Part shown: in pieces, positions 1 to 8,349 of the stretch
How the letters are laid out: each line of letters begins with the position of its first letter
Position numbering within the stretch: the first letter of the stretch is position 1
DNA from: Piscirickettsiaceae bacterium
GTDB taxonomy: Bacteria > Pseudomonadota > Gammaproteobacteria > Nitrosococcales > Methylophagaceae
Direction of reading: 5' to 3'
Length of the DNA stretch: 54,298 bases
Assembly: GCA_013215775.1 (NCBI GenBank)
Contig: JABSQO010000013.1
Coordinates: 1-54,298, forward strand
Translations under genes and position numbers: made by a program
Notes under the pieces: generated by a model
Told to the model about the DNA's origin: nothing
Seen by the model: the letters and a program-made list of their open reading frames with translations, nothing else
The model's database searches: none

Positions 1-892
1 CTGTTACCGTCACAATACGGGAAATTAATGGCTCACCATGTTTAATTGCACGACCTATCGCATAGGTGGTACCAATATTGTGGCAAACAATACCGAGATC
101 AATAGCTAAACCACTGCTTGGAACTTGTTTACCAGTAAGGACTTGAATAAGTTGTTTTTCACTACCTGTTGGGTAGCGAGTTGGTATAACAATAATTTTG
201 GTATTGGTGATATTTTTTCGTAAAGCTAACGCTTTCTCCATGATAGAGATAGCTTCTAGTTTGTTATCTTCAATGGCAATTACACAGTTATTAACACGCA
301 TGGCATAACGCATAATTTCAACGCCATCAAGAATGCCTTCTGCACGTTCACGCATAATCATGTCATCACAAGTGATATAAGGTTCACATTCAATGCCGTT
401 GATAATTAATGTTTCAACATGATGATGAACACCAGGGTTCAGTTTGATATAACTTGGGAAGCCGGCACCACCAAGACCAACTAAACCTGCCTCACGAAGG
501 AGTTGGCGAATTTCATGCTCAGATAGTTGGGTGAAATCTGCTGTTGGATTGAGCTCTATCCATTGTTCTTTACCGTCAGTTTCTATCGTAATACAGAGTG
601 CTGACAGGCCGGATGGGTGAGGAACTGGCCGCTCATCAATCGCTGTAACCGTACCGGAACTAGGGGCGTGAAGATACACTGAGACATGACCCTCAGCGCG
701 AGCAATTTTTTGACCTTTTAGAACTCTGTCACCAATTTCGACGATAGGCACAGAGGCCTCACCAATATGTTGTTGGAGTGGTAGCGTTAATATTTTACCT
801 AATGGTGTTTGACGGATCGGTGTTTGAGTTGATCGTTTTTTCTGACCATCAAGAATTAACCCCCCTGGAAATGTGTTGAGTTTATCATTCAT
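1..892 (-). CDS. rnfC: Electron transport complex subunit RnfC (N-terminal part)
   Basis: Soluble NADH/ferredoxin-side subunit of the Rnf (Rsx) membrane complex, which couples ferredoxin:NAD+ electron transfer to Na+ or H+ movement. About 297 residues are present; the C-terminal part, with the two 4Fe-4S clusters expected in the family, lies beyond the left edge. Visible are the N-terminal FPGGL motif, the biotinyl-like fold region ending in HAPSSGTV, and the flavin/NADH-binding motif [12 protein letters not shown] (around residues 138-149) followed by NGIECEPYI. The ATG at 892-890 overlaps the rnfB stop by 4 bases (ATGA), so the genes are translationally coupled. Confidence 0.95.
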   Translation of the reverse strand, partial: MNDKLNTFPGGLILDGQKKRSTQTPIRQTPLGKILTLPLQQHIGEASVPIVEIGDRVLKGQKIARAEGHVSVYLHAPSSGTVTAIDERPVPHPSGLSALCITIETDGKEQWIELNPTADFTQLSEHEIRQLLREAGLVGLGGAGFPSYIKLNPGVHHHVETLIINGIECEPYITCDDMIMRERAEGILDGVEIMRYAMRVNNCVIAIEDNKLEAISIMEKALALRKNITNTKIIVIPTRYPTGSEKQLIQVLTGKQVPSSGLAIDLGIVCHNIGTTYAIGRAIKHGEPLISRIVTVT

Positions 893-1449
893 GAGGATTC
901 ACCCAATTTCAGGTCAATATGGGAGGGATCAGGCCAACGCCATGTATTGGGGTTAAGCTGTGTTTCGACCATATCAATACAATCAACAGGGCAGGGTGCC
1001 ACACATAACTCGCAGCCAGTACATTCGTCAGTGATAACAGTGTGCATTTGTTTAGCGGCACCGAGAATCGCATCAACAGGACAAGCTTGGATACATAAGG
1101 TACAGCCGATGCAACGATCTTCATCGATAACAGCTAATGTTTTGGGTTTCTCAACACCACATTCATCATCCAGTGGCTTTACTTCAAGCTCTAATAAATC
1201 GGCTAGTGCTTGAATAGTTGTTTCGCCACCCGGAGGGCAACGATTAATATCAGCTTCACCGGCAGCAATTGCCTCTGCATAAGGTCGGCAACCGGCATAA
1301 GTACACTGCCCACATTGAGTTTGTGGCAGTAACTTGTCGATTTGGTCGGCAATCGGGTCACCTTCAACTTTAAAGCGAATAGAGGCAAACCCAAGTAGCA
1401 AGCCAAAAACTAATGCCATCACAGTGATGGCAGCAATAGCGATTAACAT
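889..1449 (-). CDS. rnfB: Electron transport complex subunit RnfB
   Basis: Iron-sulfur subunit of the Rnf/Rsx complex, passing electrons between ferredoxin and the membrane subunits. The 186-residue product has an N-terminal membrane anchor (residues about 1-25), then a four-cysteine cluster domain starting CGQCTYAGC, then two bacterial ferredoxin motifs, [14 protein letters not shown] and [14 protein letters not shown]. Length is normal for gammaproteobacterial RnfB. It sits between rnfA (3 bases upstream) and rnfC (4-base overlap), the standard rnfABC order. In enteric bacteria the complex also keeps SoxR reduced; whether that holds here cannot be seen. Confidence 0.96.
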   Translation of the reverse strand: MLIAIAAITVMALVFGLLLGFASIRFKVEGDPIADQIDKLLPQTQCGQCTYAGCRPYAEAIAAGEADINRCPPGGETTIQALADLLELEVKPLDDECGVEKPKTLAVIDEDRCIGCTLCIQACPVDAILGAAKQMHTVITDECTGCELCVAPCPVDCIDMVETQLNPNTWRWPDPSHIDLKLGESS

Positions 1450-1452
1450 GAT

Positions 1453-2034
1453 TTAAACCTTAACTAGACTGGCAAAGCCCATAAAGGCCATTGACATCAA
1501 ACCTGCTGTAATTAATCCAATAGCAGCACCTTGGAAAGGAATAGGCACATCGGCAACCGCAATACGTTCACGCATGGCTGCAAAAATGACCAACACTAAT
1601 GAGAATCCAATGGCAGCACCGAAACCATATAATCCAGACTCAATGAAGCCATGTTGTTCTTGAACATTTAACAGTGCGACACCTAATACGGCACAGTTAG
1701 TGGTAATCAATGGTAGAAAGATACCGAGCACTTGATAGAGTAACGGACTCGTTTTATGAACGACTAATTCGGTGAATTGAACCACCACAGCAATGGCAAA
1801 TATAAAACTGATGGTACGTAAAAACTCAAGTTCCAATGGCGCCAATAGATATTCATTAATCAGATAACTGGTGATAGAGGATAAAGTTAAGACGAATGTA
1901 GTAGCAAGCCCCATACCTATCGCAGTTTCTAACTTGCGAGACACACCCATAAAAGGGCATAGGCCCAAGAATTTAACAAGGACAATATTGTTGACCAGTA
2001 TGGTGCTGATTAATATGAGGGCATAATCTGCCAT
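1453..2034 (-). CDS. rnfA: Electron transport complex subunit RnfA
   Basis: Integral membrane subunit of the Rnf/Rsx complex, homologous to NqrE. The 193-residue protein is almost entirely hydrophobic with about six membrane segments. It shows the family signatures [15 protein letters not shown] near residue 18-32 and [10 protein letters not shown] in the middle; the cysteine in each of these is the one that binds a shared 2Fe-2S cluster in RnfA/NqrE proteins. It is the first gene of the rnf operon on this strand; the 179 bases upstream (2035-2213) must hold its promoter, including the inverted repeat at 2068-2097. Confidence 0.97.
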   Translation of the reverse strand: MADYALILISTILVNNIVLVKFLGLCPFMGVSRKLETAIGMGLATTFVLTLSSITSYLINEYLLAPLELEFLRTISFIFAIAVVVQFTELVVHKTSPLLYQVLGIFLPLITTNCAVLGVALLNVQEQHGFIESGLYGFGAAIGFSLVLVIFAAMRERIAVADVPIPFQGAAIGLITAGLMSMAFMGFASLVKV

Positions 2035-2067
2035 GGAATAACCTACTAAAATTATCGGGCTTTAACA

Positions 2068-2097
2068 GTCGCTCATCATGAATGATGAGTTAGCGAC
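2068..2097. repeat. Inverted repeat upstream of rnfA
   Basis: GTCGCTCATCAT and ATGATGAGttAGCGAC form a 14-bp stem around a 2-base centre, with two unpaired bases in one arm. It lies 34 bases upstream of rnfA and 117 bases past the DAHP synthase stop. Neither side has a T-run, so it looks more like an operator or leader hairpin than an intrinsic terminator. Confidence 0.55.
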
Positions 2098-2213
2098 AGC
2101 TTTATAACTGATTTATTATAGCTGATTGTGGTGCTTTTCGTAGTATTAATATTCCAATTAATGCTTTTTTATTAGATACTTATAAGATAATTGTATATAG
2201 ATATTATGCTGAG

Positions 2214-3269
2214 TTATTTCTGGCGACGTTGACGAACAGCCTCGGCAAGTTCGTGTAATAACACTTCACTATTGTCCCAAGCCATACAGGCATCTGTAAT
2301 ACTTTGACCGTAGACTAATTTTTGACCAGGCTCAGCGCTTTGTCGACCCTCGATGAGATTGCTCTCAAGCATCATACCCATAATGCGTTTTTCACCACCG
2401 GCGATTTGGCTAGCAACGTCACGACACACAACCTCTTGTTGAATGTGACTCTTACCACTATTTGCATGGCTACAATCGACCATAAATAGGGCTTTTTGTC
2501 CGGTGCGGCCAATTTTTTCAGCTGTTTCCTGAATGCTGGCAGCATCATAGTTGGGTTTTTTACCGCCACGTAAAATCACATGGCAATCAGGATTGCCCGT
2601 AGTGGAAAATATGGCTGAATGTCCTGCTTTGGTGAGAGACATAAAGTGATGTGGTTTTGAGGCAGACATGCATGCATCAATAGCAATTTGTAAACCACCA
2701 TCTGTGGCATTTTTAAAACCAACAGGGCATGACAAACCAGAAGCTAACTCACGATGAGCTTGGCTTTCGGTAGTGCGGGCACCAATGGCACCCCAGGAAA
2801 TTAAATCAGCAATATACTGTGGACTGATGAGATCTAAATATTCACTACCAGTGGGGACATCCATTTCCGCTAAATCAAGTAATAACTTGCGAGCTAAATG
2901 TAAGCCATCATTAATTTTGAAACTGCCATCAAGAAAGGGATCATTAATCAGGCCTTTCCAACCGACAACAGAACGCGGTTTTTCAAAATATACTCGCATG
3001 ATGATGTGCAGATCATCTTTTAAGTCAGTAATAAGTGGTTTTAGACGAGAGGCATATTCACGCGCTGCATCAGGATCATGAATTGAGCAGGGCCCAATGA
3101 TTACGACTAGACGATCATCTTCGCCATGTAGGATATTTTGGGTAAATTTACGAGCATTAAATACGGTTTCAGATGCATGATCTGTGATCGGTAATGCTTG
3201 ATGCAATTGTACTGGAGGAATAACTTCTTGTATTCCAGTGATACGTAAATCATCGGTGCTATAAAGCAT
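2214..3269 (-). CDS. aroG: 3-deoxy-7-phosphoheptulonate (DAHP) synthase, type I, AroG-like
   Basis: Condenses phosphoenolpyruvate and erythrose 4-phosphate, the first step of the shikimate pathway; cytoplasmic. The 351-residue length equals the E. coli isozymes (about 350), and the sequence reads most like AroG. Conserved blocks include VIIGPCSIHDP (metal-binding cysteine), VYFEKPR, GWKGLINDP, GAIGARTTESQ, HRELASGL, GHSAI and DCSHANS. The N-terminal extension that carries the feedback amino acid site in AroF/G/H is present; which amino acid inhibits it cannot be decided here. It appears monocistronic, with the nhaD terminator upstream. Confidence 0.93.
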   Translation of the reverse strand: MLYSTDDLRITGIQEVIPPVQLHQALPITDHASETVFNARKFTQNILHGEDDRLVVIIGPCSIHDPDAAREYASRLKPLITDLKDDLHIIMRVYFEKPRSVVGWKGLINDPFLDGSFKINDGLHLARKLLLDLAEMDVPTGSEYLDLISPQYIADLISWGAIGARTTESQAHRELASGLSCPVGFKNATDGGLQIAIDACMSASKPHHFMSLTKAGHSAIFSTTGNPDCHVILRGGKKPNYDAASIQETAEKIGRTGQKALFMVDCSHANSGKSHIQQEVVCRDVASQIAGGEKRIMGMMLESNLIEGRQSAEPGQKLVYGQSITDACMAWDNSEVLLHELAEAVRQRRQK

Positions 3270-3290
3270 GAATTTTAATACTCTTACTTA

Positions 3291-3329
3291 AAACGAGAAA
3301 TGAATCGAGCAGTTTGTCTTCTCGATTCA
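3291..3329 (-). terminator. Intrinsic terminator after nhaD
   Basis: A perfect 9-bp stem (TGAATCGAG at 3301-3309 with CTCGATTCA at 3321-3329) and an 11-base loop, followed on the minus strand by a T-rich tract. It ends nhaD transcription 25 bases past its stop codon and insulates the DAHP synthase gene. Confidence 0.7.
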
Positions 3330-3353
3330 GTCACGTTACGTTGAAAAGTGGTG

Positions 3354-4820
3354 TTATATAACAGTCCCTGTGAACAAATCGGCATTAAGCCACAAGTGAA
3401 CCCAAATACTAGCAGCATATCCTAATGCAATTGCCCAGATCCATTTTAAGTGAGCGAAGAAAGTATAAATGCCACGAGCTTGTCCCATTACGGCTACTCC
3501 AGCTGCAGAACCAATTGATAATAGTGAGCCACCGACACCAGCCGTTAAAGTGACGAGTAACCACTGTCCATGATCCATATCAGGCATCATTGACAGCACT
3601 GCAAACATTACTGGGATATTATCAATAATAGCTGATAATAGGCCGACTATGATATTAGCATTCGTTGGACCTAAATCGCCATACATCAATTGCGAACCAA
3701 CAGATAAATAACCAATTGTGCCTAAGCCACCGACGCATAGAATGATGCCGTAAAAGAACATTAAAGTATCCCACTCAGCACGTTCTAATTGCTGAAAAAT
3801 ATTAAAAGGTTTATCTTGAGGAACACCTTCTACACTAAGTGCAGAATGACTATCATCTACCACGGAATGGAGTAATTGTTGATCACGCATTTTGATAGTG
3901 TAGCCATAGAGTTTAAGAAGGGCTAGACCTGTCATCATGCCAATAACAGGTGGGATGTGTAAGAAATTATGGGCACAGACAGCCATAGTGATGGTGACTA
4001 AAAATAGCCCCACAATAACTAAGGCACCATCTTTCATTTTCGCTGTTTCGTTTAGTGCTTCAGGCTGCTCATTAGGCACGGCCATCGACATAAGCACAGC
4101 AGGTATCAACCAGTTCACTACAGATGGAATAAAGAGTACAAAGAAATCTTGAAAATCAATCACACCTTTTTGCCACACCATCAAAGTAGTGATGTCACCA
4201 AATGGACTAAATGCACCACCAGCATTAGCTGCAACGACAATATTGATACACGCTAATGCCACAAATTTATGATTGTCGCCACCAACGGCCATAGCAACAG
4301 TCGCCATTAATAAGGCTGTTGTTAAATTGTCGGCAATAGGAGAAATGAAGAAAGCGAGAATACCGGTTAGCCAAAATATGGTACGTAATGAAAAGCCTTG
4401 ATTAACCAACCAGCTACGGAGAGCATCGAATACACCACGTTCCCCCATGGTGTTGATATACGTCATAGCTGCTAATAAGAATAGTAATAATTCAGCATAT
4501 TCAAGGAGGTTATGGCGTATAGCTTGTGCAACGGTATGTTGGTCGCCATGTTGTGCATAAACAAACGCAACCATTGCCCAGATAATACCAGCAGCTAACA
4601 TAACTGGCTTGGACTTACGCATATGAATCTCTTCTTCTAAAATGACTAGGACATAAGCCAATATAAAGAGAGTGAGCGCGGCATATCCAGCCCAATGGCT
4701 AGTCAAATCTAGCAGATGCATTTCTTCAGAAGCAAATGAGATTTGTGGGAAAGCAAATAGCAGTAAGCTTAAAATAAGAGTGGAGAGAATAGCGCGACTA
4801 TTTTGCAATTGCGTCAACAT
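3354..4820 (-). CDS. nhaD: Na+/H+ antiporter NhaD
   Basis: Sodium/proton antiporter of the inner membrane (NhaD family, ion transporter superfamily), exporting Na+ in exchange for protons. The 488-residue protein begins with a hydrophobic leader, then an acidic loop (LEEEIHMRKSKP) and about 12 membrane segments. Conserved stretches include SPIADNLTTALLMA, ANAGGAFSPFGDITTLMVW and SAIIDNIPVMFA, the paired unwound-helix motifs of the fold. The ATG at 4820 follows AGGGA. NhaD is frequent in marine and haloalkaliphilic Proteobacteria, and together with Rnf suggests use or control of a sodium gradient. Confidence 0.92.
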   Translation of the reverse strand: MLTQLQNSRAILSTLILSLLLFAFPQISFASEEMHLLDLTSHWAGYAALTLFILAYVLVILEEEIHMRKSKPVMLAAGIIWAMVAFVYAQHGDQHTVAQAIRHNLLEYAELLLFLLAAMTYINTMGERGVFDALRSWLVNQGFSLRTIFWLTGILAFFISPIADNLTTALLMATVAMAVGGDNHKFVALACINIVVAANAGGAFSPFGDITTLMVWQKGVIDFQDFFVLFIPSVVNWLIPAVLMSMAVPNEQPEALNETAKMKDGALVIVGLFLVTITMAVCAHNFLHIPPVIGMMTGLALLKLYGYTIKMRDQQLLHSVVDDSHSALSVEGVPQDKPFNIFQQLERAEWDTLMFFYGIILCVGGLGTIGYLSVGSQLMYGDLGPTNANIIVGLLSAIIDNIPVMFAVLSMMPDMDHGQWLLVTLTAGVGGSLLSIGSAAGVAVMGQARGIYTFFAHLKWIWAIALGYAASIWVHLWLNADLFTGTVI

Positions 4821-4898
4821 GAAAGTCCCTTAGATGTTCAAAAAAAAGATTCGCTAATGATACCGTGCTCACTATTGATGTGGAAGGTATTTAGTGAA

Positions 4899-5369
4899 TT
4901 ATTTCATGACCTCATCATAAAAGCCTTGTGAAGCTTCTTCTACCAAATCAAATACATGATTAAAACCATTTTGCCCACCAAAATAAGGGTCGGGTACGTC
5001 TCTTTCTCCACAGTTAGGAGCATATTCCAAAAATAGTTTTATTTTGTGATGATGTTCATTCGGGCTAGACGATAATAATATATGATAATTATCCATATCC
5101 ATCGCTAAAATATGGTCGAAATGGTTGAAATCAGATGGCGATACTTTACGAGCACGGATGGTTGATAAATTTACACCACGACTTTTAGCTGTTTGTTGTG
5201 ATCGTAAATCAGGTTGTTCGCCTATATGGTAGGCATGGGTTCCTGCCGAATCGACTAAGAATCGATCAGATGTTCCCCTGTTTTGAATAACTTTATTAAA
5301 TACACCTTCAGCAGTAGGTGATCGGCATATATTGCCCATACATACAAATAAAACTTTGATTTGACTCAT
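4899..5369 (-). CDS. Low-molecular-weight protein-tyrosine phosphatase family protein
   Basis: Cytoplasmic cysteine-dependent phosphatase of 156 residues, normal for the family. The P-loop CMGNICRS (C-x5-R-S) lies at residues 10-17 and the general-acid aspartate in VPDPYFGG near the C-terminus. Substrate is open. In several bacteria members of this family sit beside fructosamine/ribulosamine kinases and are thought to act as ribulosamine-5-phosphatases; that arrangement is seen here, with a kinase two genes upstream on the same strand. The alternative is a regulatory tyrosine phosphatase, but no BY-kinase or capsule gene is nearby. Confidence 0.9.
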   Translation of the reverse strand: MSQIKVLFVCMGNICRSPTAEGVFNKVIQNRGTSDRFLVDSAGTHAYHIGEQPDLRSQQTAKSRGVNLSTIRARKVSPSDFNHFDHILAMDMDNYHILLSSSPNEHHHKIKLFLEYAPNCGERDVPDPYFGGQNGFNHVFDLVEEASQGFYDEVMK

Positions 5370-5417
5370 GTTACAGAATTCTCTTTTTGATCAAAATTTG
5401 GAGCTGATGTAACAGGT

Positions 5418-5921
5418 TTATTTTTGACTACCCGTTAGTACGTCTAGAATGACACTTGTCGCATCCATTACCCGTACAACTCTGTCTTCAATACGTCGTA
5501 TTGAAGTGCCATCTGGTCCAGATGGTAATAGATCGATAATGTTTCTTGGGATGGATCTTGATGCTAAGTATAAGTCTCCTTCAAGTACTTCACCTCGTGC
5601 CACTTTTTTCTGCCAGCCAGGGGGAAGTTCTCCGCCACGTTCCAATTTTTTTTGTAATCCAAGTGGTAATGGTTTTTGTTTTTTATTTTTTTTGCCTTTA
5701 TATTCGTTTCTTATATCTTCATCACCGTGTTTATTGAGTGCACGATTACGAAGGTATTCATTGAGAATAGATTTCTCATCTTTAGTGAACAGTCGGTTTT
5801 CCATAGTCGTTGCGACTGTTTCACCGGTATCTTCCCAGAATTTCCACCAAGAGCGCTCACTTTCAGCAACAGCGGGCAGTGCAATTAACAAGAATAATAG
5901 AGAGAGAAAAGTTTTATACAT
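5418..5921 (-). CDS. Periplasmic protein, CigR/RcnB-like
   Basis: Exported 167-residue protein with a clear signal peptide (MYKTFLSLLFLLIALPAVA, cleavage about residue 19-20). A Trp-rich stretch (RSWWKFWED) and a basic linker with KGKKNKKQK are followed by GLQKKLERGGELPPGWQKK, a pattern seen in CigR-family and related RcnB-like periplasmic proteins. The C-terminal part, IRRIEDRVVRVMDATSVILDV, is predicted to be a beta-rich domain. It lies 48 bases upstream of the phosphatase and 66 bases downstream of the kinase, all on the minus strand, so an operon is likely. Function is unknown; the family call rests on motif resemblance. Confidence 0.7.
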   Translation of the reverse strand: MYKTFLSLLFLLIALPAVAESERSWWKFWEDTGETVATTMENRLFTKDEKSILNEYLRNRALNKHGDEDIRNEYKGKKNKKQKPLPLGLQKKLERGGELPPGWQKKVARGEVLEGDLYLASRSIPRNIIDLLPSGPDGTSIRRIEDRVVRVMDATSVILDVLTGSQK

Positions 5922-5987
5922 AGAATGCCCTTGCTATACGTTTGGAAATAATTAATAAAATAACATAAGTTATATGAAGTTTAACTA

Positions 5988-6869
5988 TTAGGTTTCTGCT
6001 AACAGTTGTTCAATCATACTTTCGGATTGGCCTAAATAACCGCCACCAAATAGATTTAAATGATTGAGTATGTGGTAAAGATTATAAAGTGTTTTTCTAG
6101 TTTTGTAGCCAGCGTCTAGAGGATACTCAGCTTGGTAAGCTGCTTGAAACTCATGGTCAAAACCGCCGAACAGTTCTGTCATGGCAATATCAGCTTCACG
6201 ATCTCCATAATAACAAGCCGGATCAAATATGACGGGATTGCCTTGAGAATCAGATGCCGCATTACCACCCCATAAATCGCCATGCAATAATGCGGGTTCA
6301 GGGGAATATCCCTCAAAGAAAACATGTACTTTATCAACAAGCTGTTGACCTTGATCTTGTAAACGGCCTCCAAAGCCATTTTGTTTGGCAAAGCTGAGTT
6401 GTTGTCCTAAGCGGTGTTTTAACCAGAAAGTCAGCCAGTTATGTTCACGGTCATTATGTTGTGGGGTGCTACCAATTGTATTATTGATATGCCAACCATA
6501 AAAAGGCTGGGTATGCTGGTGTAGTTGAGCTAGTTGCATGCCAAGTAGTTTCCCTGCAGAACCTCGTAAACTACTTAATTCAATATATTCCAATACGATA
6601 TAACTATGGCCATCTGCTTGGCCGTGACAGAGTACTTCAGGGATCCGGATACAGTTTAAGGCCCTCATTTCTTCCAAACCTTGTGCCTCAGCTTCGAACA
6701 TCGCTGATAAATGCGGTTGATTTAGTTTTATGAAATAGGATTGATCAGCTGTTTGTATTTTGTATGCGGTATTGATACCGCCACCACCAACAGGAGTAAG
6801 TTGATGGTTGTTAATTGTGTGGCCTGTTGCCCCTTCAATATGACGCACAATTGAATCGAGTTTTGCCAT
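5988..6869 (-). CDS. Fructosamine/ribulosamine kinase family protein
   Basis: Kinase of the FN3K family, phosphorylating sugar moieties attached to protein amino groups at O3 so that they fall off (deglycation). The 293-residue product starts at ATG 6869, behind AGGGAAG; an in-frame GTG at 6938 exists but has no good binding site and would overlap the rpiA 5' end. Signatures are GGGGINTAYKI (nucleotide loop), the catalytic LLHGDLWGGNA and the metal-binding VIFDPACYYGDREADIAMTEL. Bacterial members usually act on ribulosamines rather than fructosamines. Divergent rpiA and downstream LMW phosphatase fit a role in clearing ribose-5-phosphate glycation. Confidence 0.88.
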   Translation of the reverse strand: MAKLDSIVRHIEGATGHTINNHQLTPVGGGGINTAYKIQTADQSYFIKLNQPHLSAMFEAEAQGLEEMRALNCIRIPEVLCHGQADGHSYIVLEYIELSSLRGSAGKLLGMQLAQLHQHTQPFYGWHINNTIGSTPQHNDREHNWLTFWLKHRLGQQLSFAKQNGFGGRLQDQGQQLVDKVHVFFEGYSPEPALLHGDLWGGNAASDSQGNPVIFDPACYYGDREADIAMTELFGGFDHEFQAAYQAEYPLDAGYKTRKTLYNLYHILNHLNLFGGGYLGQSESMIEQLLAET

Positions 6870-6958
6870 TATTGCTTCCCTGATAAGATTTAAATTTAGC
6901 CAAATAGCATGGTATGCTGAAAACAGTGTGATTGCCAAGATATTGGAGGAAAAGACTC

Positions 6959-7648
6959 ATGTCAGAACAGACTGCGATAAATGATAAACAATTGGTGGCT
7001 ATTCATGCTGCAAATTTAGTTGAAGATGGCATGATCATTGGTTTAGGGACAGGCTCGACAGCAAATTATTTTATTGAAGAGTTAGCCCGAAAAAAACAAC
7101 AGGATGGTTTGCAGTTCATTACGGTAGCGAGTTCCGTGGTGAGTACCATAAAGGCGCAACAGTTAGGGCTTGATCTTGTTGCGATAGAACATTTAAGCCA
7201 ATTAGATTTGTATGTTGATGGTGCAGATGAAGTGACAGCCGATAAAACATTGTTGAAAGGTCGTGGTTTTGATTTAGTGAAAGAAAAACTGCTCGCGAAA
7301 GCCAGTAACTCTTTTTATGTATTGGCAGACAATACTAAATTGGTCGATCGGATTGGCGAAAAATATCCCATTCCAGTGGAAGTCAGCCCTTATTCATGGC
7401 AGTTAGTACTGCGAAGTCTTCAACAAATAGGTGGAGAGGGTAGTTTGCGTGCGAATGCCAATGGTGATGGTTTAGCCATTACGTCTCATGGTAGCTTGGT
7501 GTTAGATATGACGTTTGATTCCAGCATTGGCAGTGATGATCTTAATTCGAAATTAAATGCTATTCCTGGTGTAGTTGAGCATGGCATTTTTCATCAATTA
7601 GCAGCAAGTATTTTTATTGGTAATAATGGTGTAGTTGAGAAACGTTAA
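6959..7648 (+). CDS. rpiA: Ribose-5-phosphate isomerase A
   Basis: Interconverts ribose 5-phosphate and ribulose 5-phosphate in the non-oxidative pentose phosphate pathway; cytoplasmic. The 229-residue product has the family motifs GLGTGSTANYFIE (phosphate-binding), YVDGADEV (catalytic Asp), LLKGRG(F)DLVKEK and ADNTKLVDR. E. coli RpiA is 219 residues. The start is ATG 6959, preceded by GGAGG at the right spacing; an in-frame upstream codon at 6932 lacks this. In the catalytic loop the usual GRGGA is GRGFD here, an odd pair of substitutions. It is transcribed away from the ribulosamine-type kinase, sharing its 89-bp upstream region. Confidence 0.93.
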   Translation: MSEQTAINDKQLVAIHAANLVEDGMIIGLGTGSTANYFIEELARKKQQDGLQFITVASSVVSTIKAQQLGLDLVAIEHLSQLDLYVDGADEVTADKTLLKGRGFDLVKEKLLAKASNSFYVLADNTKLVDRIGEKYPIPVEVSPYSWQLVLRSLQQIGGEGSLRANANGDGLAITSHGSLVLDMTFDSSIGSDDLNSKLNAIPGVVEHGIFHQLAASIFIGNNGVVEKR

Positions 7649-7678
7649 CTTAAGGCTGACTAAATGCCAGCCTTAAGT
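7648..7678. terminator. Bidirectional terminator hairpin between rpiA and prx
   Basis: ACTTAAGGCTG (7648-7658) and CAGCCTTAAGT (7668-7678) form a perfect 11-bp stem around a 9-base loop in the 41-bp gap between two convergent genes. T-runs are weak on both sides, but position and stem strength favour a shared terminator. Confidence 0.7.
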
Positions 7679-7689
7679 GTAGATTAATT

Positions 7690-8196
7690 TTAGAGTTTTT
7701 CTAATAATGTTTCAGCTTTAGACACGCCAAACTCGCCAGAACCTTCAACACCAAGGTAAGTAACAACTCCGTCATCGACAATCATACCGAAACGGAAACA
7801 GCGAATGCCCATGCCTCCAGCCGTTAGGTCACGATCTAACCCAAGTGCTTTAGTATATTCGGCGCTACCGTCTGCCATCATTCGTACTTTACCAGTAGCG
7901 TTATTATCTTTTCCCCAAGAAGCCATTACAAAGGCATCATTAACCGCCAGACACCAGATATCGTCGGCACCTTTAGATTTAAGTTGCTCTGCTAGCTCGA
8001 CATAACCGGGCAAGTGTTGTGCTGAACATAACGGCGTGTAAGCTCCTGGGACACCAAAGATTACAATTTTTTTACCCTTAGTAAGTTCAGTAACATCTTG
8101 TGGTTGTGGATTTGTCGGGCAACCATTTTCCGGGTCAAATTCGTTGCATTCAGTTAAATTTCCAGCAGGTAAACGTTGTCCAATTTTGATAGTCAT
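7690..8196 (-). CDS. Peroxiredoxin, Prx5 family
   Basis: Thiol peroxidase reducing H2O2 and alkyl hydroperoxides; cytoplasmic. The 168-residue protein carries the peroxidatic cysteine C57 in VPGAYTPLCSAQHLPG, the Prx5/PMP20 active-site signature. Additional cysteines at 17 and 26 and in DIWCLAV and GIRCFRF might serve as resolving thiols. No fused glutaredoxin domain is present, unlike the Haemophilus hybrid enzyme, so a separate glutaredoxin (one is encoded at 19.4 kb) may reduce it. An inverted repeat at 8290-8310 upstream could be a control site. Confidence 0.9.
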   Translation of the reverse strand: MTIKIGQRLPAGNLTECNEFDPENGCPTNPQPQDVTELTKGKKIVIFGVPGAYTPLCSAQHLPGYVELAEQLKSKGADDIWCLAVNDAFVMASWGKDNNATGKVRMMADGSAEYTKALGLDRDLTAGGMGIRCFRFGMIVDDGVVTYLGVEGSGEFGVSKAETLLEKL

Positions 8197-8289
8197 GGTA
8201 ATTCCTCATATTGGGATGAATAATTTATAAGCACTAGCATAAGACAAAATTTAGCAGATAAAAACACTACACATTTCATGGGTTTGTTT

Positions 8290-8310
8290 TTGTTGGCGTT
8301 TAGCCAACAA
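8290..8310. repeat. Inverted repeat between divergent prx and Gfo/Idh genes
   Basis: TTGTTGGC (8290-8297) and GCCAACAA (8303-8310) are perfect 8-bp arms with a 5-base spacer, in the region shared by two divergent genes. No long T-run follows on either strand, so an operator is at least as likely as a terminator. Confidence 0.5.
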
Positions 8311-8349
8311 ATCGTTATGATATTCTCAATGTAAATTTTGGAGATAATT

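Noticed and set aside
5449-5955. Plus-strand 168-codon frame over the CigR-like gene
   Set aside because: The minus-strand reading has a clear signal peptide and family motifs; the plus-strand one is a codon shadow.
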